DNA of 42,034 nucleotides from Nitrospira sp. (GCA_015903995.1 JABMDK010000017.1:293052-335085); one strand, 5' to 3'; numbered from the stretch's first letter, positions 1 through 9,119 are shown. Made by a program: numbers and translations. Notes: generated by a model not told the origin, from the sequence alone.

Positions 1-190
1 AGTCCGCCAGCGGCGTTCTCGCCTCGCTCAGAGGCTCAACGTACGGCCCAGAGTACGATTCGCCTCTTCGCTCGCTGCGGCCTTGCTGGACGGCCTTTTG
101 CGTATCCTGCGTGGCTGTTCAGCGTTCTCCTAAACCTCGATTTCTATGACGGCTATAGAGGTCACAATGAGTTTTTCCGCAGCCTGCTAG
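1..190. repeat. MITE-like repeat, copy 1 (left end outside window)
   Basis: This stretch matches 41324-41513 at about 88% identity by eye, in the same orientation. It ends with a run of T followed by CCGCAGCCTG and CTAG, the counterpart of the right end of the complete copy. The left inverted end lies before position 1, so only the interior and right end are seen here. The interior is rich in self-complementary stretches (CCAGC near 8 against GCTGG near 90; GAGGC against GCCTC), so it could fold into hairpins. It sits downstream of the alanine racemase gene, whose stop is at 253. No coding potential is evident. Confidence 0.8.
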
Positions 191-252
191 GGTCGTGTAT
201 CTCGTCTTGTTGCTATTCCTGAGCCATCAACGAGTAGATGCAGCGGAAGGAT

Positions 253-1386
253 TCAGGAGGAGACGTAGAGTCTCGGAATCTGAGGGCTGATCGCGCACAG
301 AACTTCATAGGAAATCGTCCCCGTCCATTCGGCAATGTCGCCGGCGGTGATTCGCTCGTTATCTTGTTGGCCGATCAGCATCACGTCGTCACCGACGGCA
401 ACGCCTGGTATCGTGGTGACATCCACCATCACCATGTCCATGCAGACCACCCCCGCGATGGGAGCTCGTTGTCCATGAATCAGAACATAGCCTCGATTCG
501 AGAGGCGTCGACTGAATCCCCCTGCATACCCGATTGGGAGAACGGCAATCCGTGTGGGGCGTCTTGCGGTGAAGGTTCGATTGTAACTGACCGTTTTTCC
601 TGGTTGGATCGTCCGGAGTTGGGCGACACAGGTCTTCAGTGAGAGCACCGGCCTGAGGTCCGGAGTCTCAATGGTGCCGGGAAGGGTGTGGTATCCGTAC
701 AGCATGATACCGGGCCGAACGAGGGAAAAGTGCGCGGATGGGAAACGAACCGCGCCACAGCTATTGGACACATGAATGAGTGGAACCTGGAATCCGCCTT
801 CTTGAACGACTTTCAGCGCGTCCCGGAAGCGACGGAGTTGCTCTTCGGTCGTGTCTGAATTGGATCCATCGGCATCGGCCAGATGGGTCATGAGTCCTTC
901 TAATCGAAGAGAGGGGGGGAACTTGCGGGAGTGAATGAGCGCCACCAGTTCATCCTGTGCCAGACCCAGCCGACCCATGCCGGTTTCAATTTTAAGGTGG
1001 ATTGAGTGGGAGACCTTGCGCAATGCCGCAGCCTGCGCCAGCGTGGTGAGCGTAGAAGGATCGCTTACCACCGGGGTGAGTTGGTGGGCGAAAAGATGAC
1101 CGAATTGTTCTTGGAAGACTGGTCCTAGGATGACGATTGGTACCGTGATGCCGGATTGTCGGAGCGCTACTCCTTCTTCCGTCGAGAAAACAGCCAGGCG
1201 GGTGACCCCATGCTGTATCAGCGTCCGTGACGTTTCGACCGCGCCATGACCATAGGCGTTGGCCTTGACGACCGCCATGACGTCGCATCGAGGGGAGAGA
1301 ATCCGACGAAATTTGGAGAGATTGTGTACAAGTGCCGACAGATCTACCGTGGCGACGGTTGGGAGGAAGGGTGGCGTAATCGGCAC
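253..1386 (-). CDS. alr: Alanine racemase
   Basis: This PLP enzyme interconverts L- and D-alanine for peptidoglycan in the cytoplasm. The 377 residues match the family length. The PLP-binding lysine is K41 in the AVVKANAYGHG motif, and the second catalytic base is probably Y268 in VSYNRTF. The C-terminal domain shows PIGYAGG and CMDMVMVDVT (315-324), with a typical SYEVLCAIS near the end. The start is GTG without a clear Shine-Dalgarno; an in-frame stop lies just upstream (1402-1404) and the next Met is in the PLP motif, so no better start exists. It is the last gene of the rpsB-tsf-pyrH-frr-alr run, 29 bp after frr, and is probably co-transcribed with it. Confidence 0.95.
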   Translation of the reverse strand: MPITPPFLPTVATVDLSALVHNLSKFRRILSPRCDVMAVVKANAYGHGAVETSRTLIQHGVTRLAVFSTEEGVALRQSGITVPIVILGPVFQEQFGHLFAHQLTPVVSDPSTLTTLAQAAALRKVSHSIHLKIETGMGRLGLAQDELVALIHSRKFPPSLRLEGLMTHLADADGSNSDTTEEQLRRFRDALKVVQEGGFQVPLIHVSNSCGAVRFPSAHFSLVRPGIMLYGYHTLPGTIETPDLRPVLSLKTCVAQLRTIQPGKTVSYNRTFTARRPTRIAVLPIGYAGGFSRRLSNRGYVLIHGQRAPIAGVVCMDMVMVDVTTIPGVAVGDDVMLIGQQDNERITAGDIAEWTGTISYEVLCAISPQIPRLYVSS

Positions 1387-1415
1387 GCGAAGACGTGAGA
1401 ATCAGGAAGTCAGAA

Positions 1416-1979
1416 TCAGACCTCCATGATTTCCTGCTCCTTTTTCTTGATCACGTCATCGATCTTCTGCCCATATTGCTCAATCAACTTCTGGGTTTCT
1501 TGCTCGGCCTTACGGAGTTCGTCCTCGGTGAGGGCAGCCTCCTTTTGGAGTTTCTTTAACTCTTCGTTCGCGTCTCGTCGAAACCCTCGAATTTGGACCT
1601 TCGTCTCCTCTCCATGTTTTTTACAGATCTTCGTCAGCTCCTTGCGGCGTTCTTCCGTTAAGGGGGGGAGCGGGACCCGGATCACTTTACCGTCGTTTGA
1701 CGGTGTCACACCCAGCCCTGAATTGGATATGGATTTTTCAATCTCTTTGATCAGCTTCGGTTCCCAAGGTTGAATGGTGATGAGCCGTGCTTCAGGGGTC
1801 GAGACGCTGGCGACCTGTTTCAGCGGGGTCATGGTTCCATAGTAGTCGACGCGAATGCCGTCGAGCAAGGCGACGGAAGCCCGCCCCGTTCGGAGGCCGG
1901 ACAGGTCCTTCCGTAAGTGTTCGAGCGCTTGATCCATGTGGGAGAGAAATAACTGTCGAACCTGGGCTGCGTTGGACAT
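1416..1979 (-). CDS. frr: Ribosome recycling factor
   Basis: RRF splits post-termination ribosomes together with EF-G. The 187 residues are the usual length and are colinear with the family: an N-terminal helix with LRKDLSGLRTGRAS, a middle domain with TPLKQVASVSTPEAR and LITIQPWEPK, and a long charged C-terminal helix ending in DDVIKKKEQEIMEV. A GAGGTG Shine-Dalgarno lies 5 nt before the ATG. It follows pyrH by 20 bp. The tsf-pyrH-frr order is widespread in bacteria, so co-transcription is very likely. Confidence 0.97.
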   Translation of the reverse strand: MSNAAQVRQLFLSHMDQALEHLRKDLSGLRTGRASVALLDGIRVDYYGTMTPLKQVASVSTPEARLITIQPWEPKLIKEIEKSISNSGLGVTPSNDGKVIRVPLPPLTEERRKELTKICKKHGEETKVQIRGFRRDANEELKKLQKEAALTEDELRKAEQETQKLIEQYGQKIDDVIKKKEQEIMEV

Positions 1980-1999
1980 GAAGACACCTCGTGATGGGA

Positions 2000-2725
2000 T
2001 CAGTGATCGATGCTCGTCACCAGGGTTCCGAGCTGTTCGCCTAATGCCACGCGTTTAAAGTTGCCTTTGACTTTCAGGTTGAATACGACGAGAGGCAATT
2101 TATTGTCCATACAGAGGCTGATCGCCGTGGAGTCCATTACCTTGAGCTTCTGATTGAGGATGGACAGAAATGAAATCCTCTCATACTTTTTAGCCGATGG
2201 ATTGGTGACGGGATCGGCATCATAGATGCCGTCCACTTTCGTTCCCTTCATGATCACTTGCGCGCTGATCTCCATCGCACGCAGGACGGCGGCCGTATCG
2301 GTCGAGAAGTAGGGATTACCCGTGCCGGCAGCAAAAATGACCACGCGGTTCTTTTCAAGATGTCGGATTGCCCTTCGACGGATGTACCCCTCTGCGAGCT
2401 GGCGCATTTCGATGGCGGATTGAACGCGGGTGATGATTCCGACCCGCTCCAGCGCATTCTGGAGCGCCAGCGCATTGAGGACGGTCGCCAACATTCCCAT
2501 GTAATCGGCCGAGGCGCGTTCCATACCGGATGCGCTCGCTGCGATACCACGGAAAATATTGCCTCCGCCGATTACGACCGCCACTTGAACGTCAAGGGCG
2601 ACGACGGAGGCAATTTCTTCCGCAAGGTTTTCCAGAACGGATGGCTGGATGCCGTAACCCTGCTCGCCAGCCAACATCTCCCCACTGACTTTGAGAAGGA
2701 GACGTTGGTATTTGGCAGAGCTCAT
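2000..2725 (-). CDS. pyrH: UMP kinase
   Basis: Phosphorylates UMP to UDP in pyrimidine nucleotide synthesis; a hexameric amino-acid-kinase-fold enzyme of the cytosol. The 241 residues show LLKVSGEML (K12, S14, G15, E16), the [11 protein letters not shown] loop, and [12 protein letters not shown] of the UMP/ATP site. The ATG overlaps the tsf stop by four bases (ATGA), so translation is probably coupled to tsf. It lies in the tsf-pyrH-frr operon and no oddities are seen. Confidence 0.97.
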   Translation of the reverse strand: MSSAKYQRLLLKVSGEMLAGEQGYGIQPSVLENLAEEIASVVALDVQVAVVIGGGNIFRGIAASASGMERASADYMGMLATVLNALALQNALERVGIITRVQSAIEMRQLAEGYIRRRAIRHLEKNRVVIFAAGTGNPYFSTDTAAVLRAMEISAQVIMKGTKVDGIYDADPVTNPSAKKYERISFLSILNQKLKVMDSTAISLCMDNKLPLVVFNLKVKGNFKRVALGEQLGTLVTSIDH

Positions 2726-3318
2726 GCTTCGCCTAATTGATAACGGGTGAACCGGCGGACGTTCATGTTTTCGCCGATCTTGGCGATCTTCTGAGCGAGG
2801 AGATCCTTGATGGTGACGGCCGGGTCTTTGATGAATGACTGCTCCAACAGGCAGTTTTCCTGGTAGAACTTTTCAAGCTTACCCTCGACGATCTTCGGCC
2901 ATGCGGCGGGAGGCTTGCCCATTTCCTTGGCCTGCCCTTCGTAGATGGTTTTCTCTTTCTCGGCCACCTCAGCCGGAACATCTTCACGCTTCACGAATGC
3001 TGGCTTTCCGGCTGCGACCTGCAGGGCCAGATCGTTGACGAACGCTTTGAATTCCTCATTTCGTGCGACGAAATCGGTTTCGCAATTGACCTCGATCAAA
3101 ACGCCGATCTTACCGCCCATATGAATGTAGGCATGAACCAGCCCTTGGTTGGTTTCCCGCCCGGCTTTCTTGGCCGCCGCCGCGAGTCCTTTTTGTCTCA
3201 GATAGTCTATGGACTTTTCGATATCATTCCCGTTTTCATTGAGGGCCTTCTGACAATCCAGAATGCCGGCGCCTGTTTTCTCACGAAGCTCTTTCACGAG
3301 CTGACTGGATCCTGCCAT
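2722..3318 (-). CDS. tsf: Elongation factor Ts
   Basis: The nucleotide-exchange factor for EF-Tu. At 198 residues it is the short form without the extra C-terminal subdomain of E. coli EF-Ts. It shows the N-terminal UBA-like segment ([16 protein letters not shown], about 10-25) and the EF-Tu contact motif [19 protein letters not shown] Shine-Dalgarno precedes the ATG. It follows rpsB after 62 bp and overlaps pyrH by 4 bp. The rpsB-tsf pairing is near universal in bacteria. Confidence 0.97.
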   Translation of the reverse strand: MAGSSQLVKELREKTGAGILDCQKALNENGNDIEKSIDYLRQKGLAAAAKKAGRETNQGLVHAYIHMGGKIGVLIEVNCETDFVARNEEFKAFVNDLALQVAAGKPAFVKREDVPAEVAEKEKTIYEGQAKEMGKPPAAWPKIVEGKLEKFYQENCLLEQSFIKDPAVTIKDLLAQKIAKIGENMNVRRFTRYQLGEA

Positions 3319-3380
3319 GATGTCGTTATTCCTTCGCTCTGTCGATGAAGATGAGTCGTTGATGGATCAATCAGGTTACG

Positions 3381-4154
3381 TTACGACACGGGAACATTTT
3401 GAACGCGCATGGCAGGTTTTCTGTCGCCGCTGACGGGAGCGGCCTGAAACTCTGCTTCTTCGCGCTGGGCTTTCACATGCGCACCCTCGATGCAAGCATC
3501 GGCAATTTTTGATGTAATCAGCTTGATCGAGCGAATCGCGTCGTCATTTCCAGGAATCGGATAGGTGATGTTGTCCGGGTCGCAGTTGCTGTCCAAAATA
3601 GCGATGACCGGAATATCAAGCCGCTTCGCTTCCTGCACGGCAATTTTCTCGATCCTCGTGTCCAAGACAAAAACTGCTCCGGGAAGGCTGCGCATGTTCT
3701 TGATGCCGGACAGATATTTTTGGAGTTTCGCAATATCCTTCTGCATGAGAAGGATTTCTTTCTTTTTGAGACCGTGCTCGCTGGGGTTGAGGAGCGTCGT
3801 CTCCATCTTCTTCATCTTATCGATGCTTCGTCGAATGGTCTGGAAGTTGGTCAACATCCCACCCAGCCAACGCTGGTTGATGAAATACATGTTGGCTCGC
3901 TTGGCTTCTTCTTCGAGGATTTCGGCGGCTTGCCGCTTCGTGCCGACAAACAAGACGGACTCTCCCGCTGCAACAAGGTCTCGGACGAAGGCATAGGTCT
4001 GCTCCATCCTCAAGAGTGTTTGTTGAAGATCGATGATGTAGATGCCGTTGCGTTCACCGAATAGAAACTTCTTCATCTTGGGATTCCAGCGGTTAGTCTG
4101 GTGCCCGAAATGAACGCCGGCTTCTAATAACTCCTTGATCGCCACTACTCCCAT
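3381..4154 (-). CDS. rpsB: 30S ribosomal protein S2
   Basis: A protein of the small ribosomal subunit. The start at 4154 gives 257 residues beginning [19 protein letters not shown], the family N-terminus. A longer reading to 4193 adds 13 residues with no family counterpart, while GGGAGGTG sits just before the 4154 ATG and settles the choice. Other landmarks are [34 protein letters not shown], and the C-terminal [24 protein letters not shown]. It heads the run into tsf and pyrH. A leader of over 200 bases separates it from argJ. Confidence 0.97.
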   Translation of the reverse strand: MGVVAIKELLEAGVHFGHQTNRWNPKMKKFLFGERNGIYIIDLQQTLLRMEQTYAFVRDLVAAGESVLFVGTKRQAAEILEEEAKRANMYFINQRWLGGMLTNFQTIRRSIDKMKKMETTLLNPSEHGLKKKEILLMQKDIAKLQKYLSGIKNMRSLPGAVFVLDTRIEKIAVQEAKRLDIPVIAILDSNCDPDNITYPIPGNDDAIRSIKLITSKIADACIEGAHVKAQREEAEFQAAPVSGDRKPAMRVQNVPVS

Positions 4155-4382
4155 GCCTTCACCTCCCTTCAAGCTTGCAGAGCGCCCACACATGGGGCGA
4201 GGGAATTGCTTCCCTTAATCTCAAGCTGCGCAGCGTATCGACGCTGATAGGTATTTTAGTAAATGGGGCCGTTCTCGCTTTGTGCCAGACCCAACCCTCT
4301 GTCAGACTCAGACCGGGGACGCTACCATAGTCCTGCTGAGGTTTCAAGCTTCCTTTGCACCAGCCTGCATGAATAATGCGGG
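4155..4382 (-). other. Leader region between argJ and rpsB
   Basis: 228 bases without a convincing gene, upstream of rpsB on the minus strand. The 62-codon open frame here is the out-of-family N-terminal extension of rpsB read further upstream and has no recognisable features. An S2 autoregulatory leader is plausible by position, but I did not find a fold I can defend. Confidence 0.4.
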
Positions 4383-5588
4383 CTAGGATCGATAACTGGC
4401 ATTAATACGGACATAATCATAGGAGAGATCGGTTGTCCATCTGTGAGCATGGGCCTGTCCCTGTCCAAGTTGGACGGTGACCGTAAACTCCTTACGTTTG
4501 AAGACCTGCGCGATCTTCTGTTCCGCCTCCAGCCCCATTCCTACCCCTCGTCGTACCATGACAATGTCGTCGAATCGTACCGTCACGTTGTCCGGGTTGA
4601 TCGCAACGCCCGATCGTCCGATGGCAGCCATGATTCTGCCCCAATTGGCATCCTCCCCAAACAACGCGGTCTTGACCAGGTTTGACGTCGCAATGGTATC
4701 GGCGACTCGTTTGGCCGCTGCCGTCGTGCCGGCTCCCTGCACTTGAATCATGACGACTTTGGTAACCCCTTCTCCGTCTCGACAGATCATAAGAGCCAAT
4801 TCTTGTGCGGCGTCAGTTAACAGTCGTTCAAAGTCGCGATAGGGCTTGGTGCCTTGTTGAATCGGCCTGTTTTTGGCGAGACCGTTCGCCAGGCAGAGAA
4901 CCGTGTCGTTCGTACTGGTATCACCGTCCACCGTAATGCAGTTGAAGGATTGATTGGTTGCCGATCTCAACGCCTGTTGGAGGGCAGCCGGCGCAATTGC
5001 GGCATCGGTCGTCAAATAGGCCAGCATGGTGGCCATATTCGGATGGATCATGCCAGAGCCCTTGGCCATGCCGCCGATGGTAACGACGCGACCGCCGATT
5101 TTTCCTTGTACCATGACGGTTTTGGGCTTCAAGTCCGTGGTTAAAATCGCCTGTGCGGCTTGGTCGCCCCCTGAAATGCTGAGATCTGCGATCAATGTTG
5201 GGACGGCTGTGATGATGCGGTCAATCGGCAACATGCGACCGATCACACCGGTCGAACCGATGAATACCTGGTGAACGGGAATGGAGAGTTGCTGGGCCAC
5301 GGCCGTCGCCATCGCCTTCGCCGCCACCAGACCTTGTTCACCCGTGCAGGCATTGGCGTTCCCGCTGTTGACGATGATTGCCCGCCCGCGACGGGACCGA
5401 AGGTGGCGCCGATCCAGGAGTACCGGTGCGGCCGCAACGCGATTCTGTGTGAACACTCCGGCGATCGGTCCGCTGACGTCGGACACGCAGAGAGCCAAAT
5501 CGAGCAGGCCTGGTTTTTTAATCCCGCAATGGATGCCGGCGGCTTGAAACCCCAGCGGTGCAGTGATACCCACGTTCTTTGACTTCAT
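4383..5588 (-). CDS. argJ: Glutamate N-acetyltransferase / amino-acid acetyltransferase (ArgJ)
   Basis: Transfers the acetyl group from N-acetylornithine to glutamate, and in bifunctional forms also uses acetyl-CoA, in the arginine pathway. The precursor self-cleaves between Ala and Thr; the site is visible in GMIHPNMATML, with T187 as the new N-terminal nucleophile in a 401-residue protein. Other landmarks are SGNANACTG and the C-terminal GEDANWGRIMAAIGRSG. I start it at the ATG 5588; a TTG at 5627 adds 13 residues, and neither has a good Shine-Dalgarno. It follows argC closely, so the two are probably co-transcribed. Whether it is mono- or bifunctional cannot be told from sequence alone. 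Confidence 0.93.
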   Translation of the reverse strand: MKSKNVGITAPLGFQAAGIHCGIKKPGLLDLALCVSDVSGPIAGVFTQNRVAAAPVLLDRRHLRSRRGRAIIVNSGNANACTGEQGLVAAKAMATAVAQQLSIPVHQVFIGSTGVIGRMLPIDRIITAVPTLIADLSISGGDQAAQAILTTDLKPKTVMVQGKIGGRVVTIGGMAKGSGMIHPNMATMLAYLTTDAAIAPAALQQALRSATNQSFNCITVDGDTSTNDTVLCLANGLAKNRPIQQGTKPYRDFERLLTDAAQELALMICRDGEGVTKVVMIQVQGAGTTAAAKRVADTIATSNLVKTALFGEDANWGRIMAAIGRSGVAINPDNVTVRFDDIVMVRRGVGMGLEAEQKIAQVFKRKEFTVTVQLGQGQAHAHRWTTDLSYDYVRINASYRS

Positions 5589-5636
5589 GAGATTGTGTGC
5601 CGCGTGTGGAATGGCGGCTTGAGGCAATGGTTGAAA

Positions 5637-6689
5637 TTATGGATAACTGCCAGGAGCTGTCAGCCCTGTTTCTTCAGGAATGCCGAGCATGAGATTCATG
5701 GCTTGAATGGCCTGACCGGCAGCCCCTTTGACGAGATTGTCGACAGCCGCGACGGTGACGACCCATCCGGCCCGCGAATCCACGTACACACCGATGTCGC
5801 AGTAGTTCGTTCCCTTAATATAACGCGGATTAGGAGTTACGTCTTCGAAGAGCCGAATGAACCGTTCACCCTTATAGTATTCTCGGTACAAGGCGCGAAG
5901 ATCAGACAGCGGTATGTTTTGCGTCAGTTTACAGTATGCCGTACTCAGGATCCCTCGGTTCATCGGTACAAGATGAGGGGTAAATGCCACGGTCACGGAG
6001 CCGATGGTGTCCATGAGTCCGGACAGTTCCTGTTCGATTTCCGGAATATGGCGATGTTGACCGATTTTATAGGGCTCTAAGGATTCATGCGCTTCCGGAA
6101 AATGGTAGGGCAGGGCCGGGCTCCGTCCTGCTCCTGACACTCCGGACTTTGCATCGATCACAATCGTCTCCGGCTGCACGAGCTTCTTCGCGAAGAGAGG
6201 CGCCAACTGGAGGACTGCGGCCGTGGGATAACAGCCGGGCGAAGCAACCAGTTTTGATGCGGCGATCGCGGTCCGATGGAGTTCCGGTAACCCATACACC
6301 GCGTCTCGGAGCAAATGTGGATGGCTATGCGGCGTGTGATACCACTTCTCGTAGGTGCCGACGTCCTTCAGCCGATAATCTGCACTGAGGTCGACGACGG
6401 GCTTGCCTGCCTTGACACAGGCTGCAACGGGGTCCAGCGATTTTGTATGGGGCAGTGCGAGAAAAACGGCATCCGCCCGCTCCGTCAGAGCCTCCGGTGC
6501 CAAGGCTTCAAATTGATGGTCGACGATTCCTTTGAAGCTCGGAAACACGGATGAGACCGACTGGCCCGCTGACTTTTCCGACGTCACGGCAGCGATGGTG
6601 AAATAGGGATGGGCTGCTGCAAGCCGAACAAGCTCCGCACCGGCATATCCGCTGGCTCCGGCAATGGCGATTCGAACTTTTTTATTCAT
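5637..6689 (-). CDS. argC: N-acetyl-gamma-glutamyl-phosphate reductase
   Basis: NADPH-dependent reduction of N-acetylglutamyl phosphate to the semialdehyde, the third step of arginine synthesis. The 350 residues carry a Rossmann GASGYAGAEL at 11-20 and the catalytic cysteine C153 in SPGCYPTAA. FTPHLVPMNRGILSTAY is the substrate-domain signature. GGTGACCC precedes the ATG. It starts below the rpsI terminator, so it needs its own promoter, and it leads into argJ with about 50 bp between coding regions. Confidence 0.96.
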   Translation of the reverse strand: MNKKVRIAIAGASGYAGAELVRLAAAHPYFTIAAVTSEKSAGQSVSSVFPSFKGIVDHQFEALAPEALTERADAVFLALPHTKSLDPVAACVKAGKPVVDLSADYRLKDVGTYEKWYHTPHSHPHLLRDAVYGLPELHRTAIAASKLVASPGCYPTAAVLQLAPLFAKKLVQPETIVIDAKSGVSGAGRSPALPYHFPEAHESLEPYKIGQHRHIPEIEQELSGLMDTIGSVTVAFTPHLVPMNRGILSTAYCKLTQNIPLSDLRALYREYYKGERFIRLFEDVTPNPRYIKGTNYCDIGVYVDSRAGWVVTVAAVDNLVKGAAGQAIQAMNLMLGIPEETGLTAPGSYP

Positions 6690-6748
6690 GGGTCACCATC
6701 CATATCCTGCGCTGTCGTGGACTAACGATCCCATCCCTAAGGAAGACA

Positions 6749-6780
6749 CAAAAAAGGGGAAGGCCTGGAGCCTTCCCCTT
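6749..6780 (-). terminator. Rho-independent terminator after rpsI
   Basis: An 11-bp perfect stem (6754-6764 with 6770-6780; AAGGGGAAGGC on the minus strand) has a 5-nt loop and is followed on the minus strand by a T run. It lies 23 bp below the rpsI stop and ends the rplM-rpsI operon before argC. Confidence 0.9.
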
Positions 6781-6802
6781 GTCGGATCGTCGGCCCCGGC
6801 GC

Positions 6803-7195
6803 TTAGCGCTTGGAGTATTGGAACCGCTTGCGCGCGCCCTTCTGTCCGTACTTCTTTCGTTCCTTCACGCGTGAATCACGCGTGAGCAACCCCTCTTTCT
6901 TCAGGGGGCTGCGGGTTGCGGGAGTCATTGCCACGAGTGCTCGCGCGATAGCATGACGGAGGGCGCCTGCTTGCCCGGTCGGGCCACCGCCATAGACGGT
7001 CGCGCTGATCGAGTACTTCCCCATCATGCCGGCCATTTCAAGCGGGAGCTGGATAATTTGCCGGAGGGTGAGACGAGGGAACGCCTTCTCCAGCGGCTTG
7101 TCGTTCACCGTAATATCACCTGCGGTGCCGGTGACCCAGGCTCTGGCCACTGCGCACTTTCTCCGTCCCGTTGCATATTGTGTCACCACTGCCAT
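6803..7195 (-). CDS. rpsI: 30S ribosomal protein S9
   Basis: A small-subunit protein whose C-terminal tail reaches the P-site tRNA. The start at 7195 gives 130 residues beginning MAVVTQYATGRRK, with AAGGAGACG upstream; the longer frame to 7318 runs into the rplM gene and has no family match. It shows the GGGPTGQAGALRHAIARAL motif and ends RKRFQYSKR, the usual basic tail. It follows rplM by 34 bp, the conserved L13-S9 pair. Confidence 0.97.
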   Translation of the reverse strand: MAVVTQYATGRRKCAVARAWVTGTAGDITVNDKPLEKAFPRLTLRQIIQLPLEMAGMMGKYSISATVYGGGPTGQAGALRHAIARALVAMTPATRSPLKKEGLLTRDSRVKERKKYGQKGARKRFQYSKR

Positions 7196-7229
7196 ACGAC
7201 TCGTCTCCTTCTGGTTTGAGGATATGTCT

Positions 7230-7658
7230 CTAGAGAGAAATAGGTTCAGGACGTTGAGCCTGATGTGGATGATCGGACCCGACATAGACACGGAGCTTCT
7301 TCGCCATGCCGTTGCCAAGCGGAGTCTTGGGAAGCATGCCCTTGATCGCTTTGGTCAAGAGCTGCGTCGGGTCTTTCCGAAAGATGTGCGCGGCGGAGGC
7401 GGTTTTCAACCCTCCCGGATACCCTGTGTGGCGCCGATACAGCTTGGTGTCCATCTTGTCGCCGGTCAATTGAATCTTTTCCGCATTCACGATGACCACA
7501 TGGTCACCCATGTCGACATTCGGCGTGAATGTCGGGCGATGTTTCCCTCGTAAGACGCTCGCGACTCGAGCCGCCAATCGGCCCAGGGTTTTCCCCTCGG
7601 CGTCCACCAGGTGCCAGGTTTCTTTTACTTGAGTTGGATTCTCGAAATACGTCATCAT
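7230..7658 (-). CDS. rplM: 50S ribosomal protein L13
   Basis: An early-assembly protein of the large subunit. The start at 7658 (142 residues, MMTYFENP) has GGTGGAG six bases upstream; a GTG at 7670 would add four residues but lies inside that Shine-Dalgarno. Landmarks are WHLVDAEGKTLGRLA, the segment GDHVVIVNAEKI, and the C-terminal GMLPKTPLGNGMAKKLRVY. It is paired with rpsI and follows two bifunctional-nuclease-family genes. Confidence 0.96.
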   Translation of the reverse strand: MMTYFENPTQVKETWHLVDAEGKTLGRLAARVASVLRGKHRPTFTPNVDMGDHVVIVNAEKIQLTGDKMDTKLYRRHTGYPGGLKTASAAHIFRKDPTQLLTKAIKGMLPKTPLGNGMAKKLRVYVGSDHPHQAQRPEPISL

Positions 7659-7715
7659 TATTTTCTCCACCGTTGCAAATTATGTCGGTCGCTTTTCAGT
7701 CGCTTTGAGGAAGGG

Positions 7716-8204
7716 CTAGACTTCTTGGGCCCCGATATTCTTCGTTTCCAGTTTGGACAGCCACGCATCCAGATTTTGACCGCTGCGTCGTTTCCACACG
7801 TCCTGCGTCACATAAATGGGCGCGTGGCAGCGGAGCGCCAAGGCGAACGCGTCGCTCGGCCTGGAGTCGATGGTGCGGACGACGCCTTTGTTCTCAAGGA
7901 AGACGGTCGCATAGTAGGTGCTGCTCTTGACGTCCGTGAGGACCGCTCGTTCCATCTTGACGCCGAGATGCTCACCGAAACTCTTGATCAGATCATGGCT
8001 CATTGGTCGTGGTGTCGTCGATGTATCCAAGGCACGTCGGATCGCTTCACCTTCCGATGCGCCTACCCATACCATGAACAGGTCCGGCGCGCCATCGGCT
8101 CGTGTCAGCACGACGATCCTGGTATCCGTCGTCGAGTCCTCGACGACTCGATTGACGGTAAGCTCTATCAAGACGTCGGTCGTGTGAGGTTCGTGCTCTT
8201 CCAT
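7716..8204 (-). CDS. Bifunctional nuclease family protein (BFN/DUF151), copy 1
   Basis: A 162-residue member of the BFN (DUF151) family, whose characterised plant and bacterial members are described as having DNase and RNase activity. It shows VWVGASEGEAIRRAL, the RPMSHDLIKSF segment and the family signature TIDSRPSDAFALALR, followed by PIYVTQDVW. It lies 20 bp after a second copy of the same family (8225-8737). The two align throughout but are clearly diverged, indicating an old tandem duplication. Both precede rplM-rpsI on the same strand. Function in this organism is unknown. Confidence 0.85.
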   Translation of the reverse strand: MEEHEPHTTDVLIELTVNRVVEDSTTDTRIVVLTRADGAPDLFMVWVGASEGEAIRRALDTSTTPRPMSHDLIKSFGEHLGVKMERAVLTDVKSSTYYATVFLENKGVVRTIDSRPSDAFALALRCHAPIYVTQDVWKRRSGQNLDAWLSKLETKNIGAQEV

Positions 8205-8224
8205 ACGATAATCACGAGAATGTG

Positions 8225-8737
8225 TCAGGAGTCCAACTTTCCAAAGTCCTCAGGTTTCAGATTTTCAAGCCACTGATCGAGTTCTTCCGAGCTCTGCTTC
8301 CGAATCACGGACTCACTCGCAAAAATTGGAGCTTGAGTCCGGAGCGCGAGGGCAATGGCGTCACTTGGACGGGAATCGACGGTATATTCAGAGTCTGCGT
8401 AGGTCAAATGGATCTTTGAAAAATAGGTATGCTCAGCAAGATCTGTAATCACGACGCTAATGACCTTGGCATTGAACGCATCCAAGTAGGCTTTCATAAA
8501 GTCGTGCGTCATAGGGCGGGGCGGGGCGACATTCTCGATCGCCAGACTGATCGAACTGGCTTCCGATTTTCCGACCCAGATCGGGAGCATTTCGGATTGA
8601 TCATCGTCTCGGAGAATGACGATATAGGCATTGTTGTAGGGGTCAAACATGAGCCCCTTGACCTGCATCTGCGTGATCATCGCCGAACCGATATCCTCTC
8701 GACTCAGTATTAGACCGGGTGAATAGAAAAACGTCAC
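8225..8737 (-). CDS. Bifunctional nuclease family protein (BFN/DUF151), copy 2
   Basis: Up to 170 residues with the BFN layout: MLPIWVGKSEASSISLAIE, PRPMTHDFMKAYLDAF, TVDSRPSDAIALALRTQAPIF, and a short acidic tail. The GTG at 8737 lacks a Shine-Dalgarno. The ATG at 8680 (MITQMQVKGLMFDP) has AGAGGA 14 bases away and fits where family similarity begins, so the shorter 151-residue form is quite possible. It is the more canonical of the two copies. It probably shares a transcript with copy 1, given 20 bp between them. Confidence 0.83.
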   Translation of the reverse strand: MTFFYSPGLILSREDIGSAMITQMQVKGLMFDPYNNAYIVILRDDDQSEMLPIWVGKSEASSISLAIENVAPPRPMTHDFMKAYLDAFNAKVISVVITDLAEHTYFSKIHLTYADSEYTVDSRPSDAIALALRTQAPIFASESVIRKQSSEELDQWLENLKPEDFGKLDS

Positions 8738-8837
8738 AACTTAGCACTTTCTGATTCTTGCTGTCAACGAACCCAGCGACAATGCAAGGAAAAATGTGAA
8801 AGACGCTGGTGAAAACTCGTCCGAAAGAGCTGCGGGA

Positions 8838-9119
8838 TCAGCTGGTCGGCGGGCGATAGTTCTCGGCAACCTTCGACGAATCGACCTGTTCTCCTAGCTT
8901 CAAGAAGGCTTTCATCTGTTTGCGAACGAGTTCACGTCCGCTCTCATCGCCGAGATTCACCTGATATTCATTGATGACCATCACCCGCATGCCTTCCCAC
9001 TTCTTCCAGCAGCCTGCGCAGACCTTGCTTTTCACCTCGGTCTCAAGCTTGCCGAGAAACAACGGGGCTGTGATGGCTTCACCGGTTTGACCGCATGTGA
9101 CACATGAAACGTCGGCCAT
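8838..9119 (-). CDS. YggX-like Fe(II)-trafficking family protein with Cys4 head
   Basis: A 93-residue protein. Its second half resembles the YggX iron-trafficking/oxidative-protection family: WKKWEGMRVMVINEYQVNL, then the ESGRELVRKQMKAFL helix, matching the W..W....M.INE..LN pattern. Its first half differs by carrying CVTCG near residue 6 and CAGCW near 36, four cysteines spaced like a zinc ribbon or rubredoxin-like metal site. The ATG at 9119 has GGAG nine bases upstream; a TTG two codons earlier is too close to it. Family assignment is by motif and its role in iron handling is inferred. Confidence 0.7.
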   Translation of the reverse strand: MADVSCVTCGQTGEAITAPLFLGKLETEVKSKVCAGCWKKWEGMRVMVINEYQVNLGDESGRELVRKQMKAFLKLGEQVDSSKVAENYRPPTS

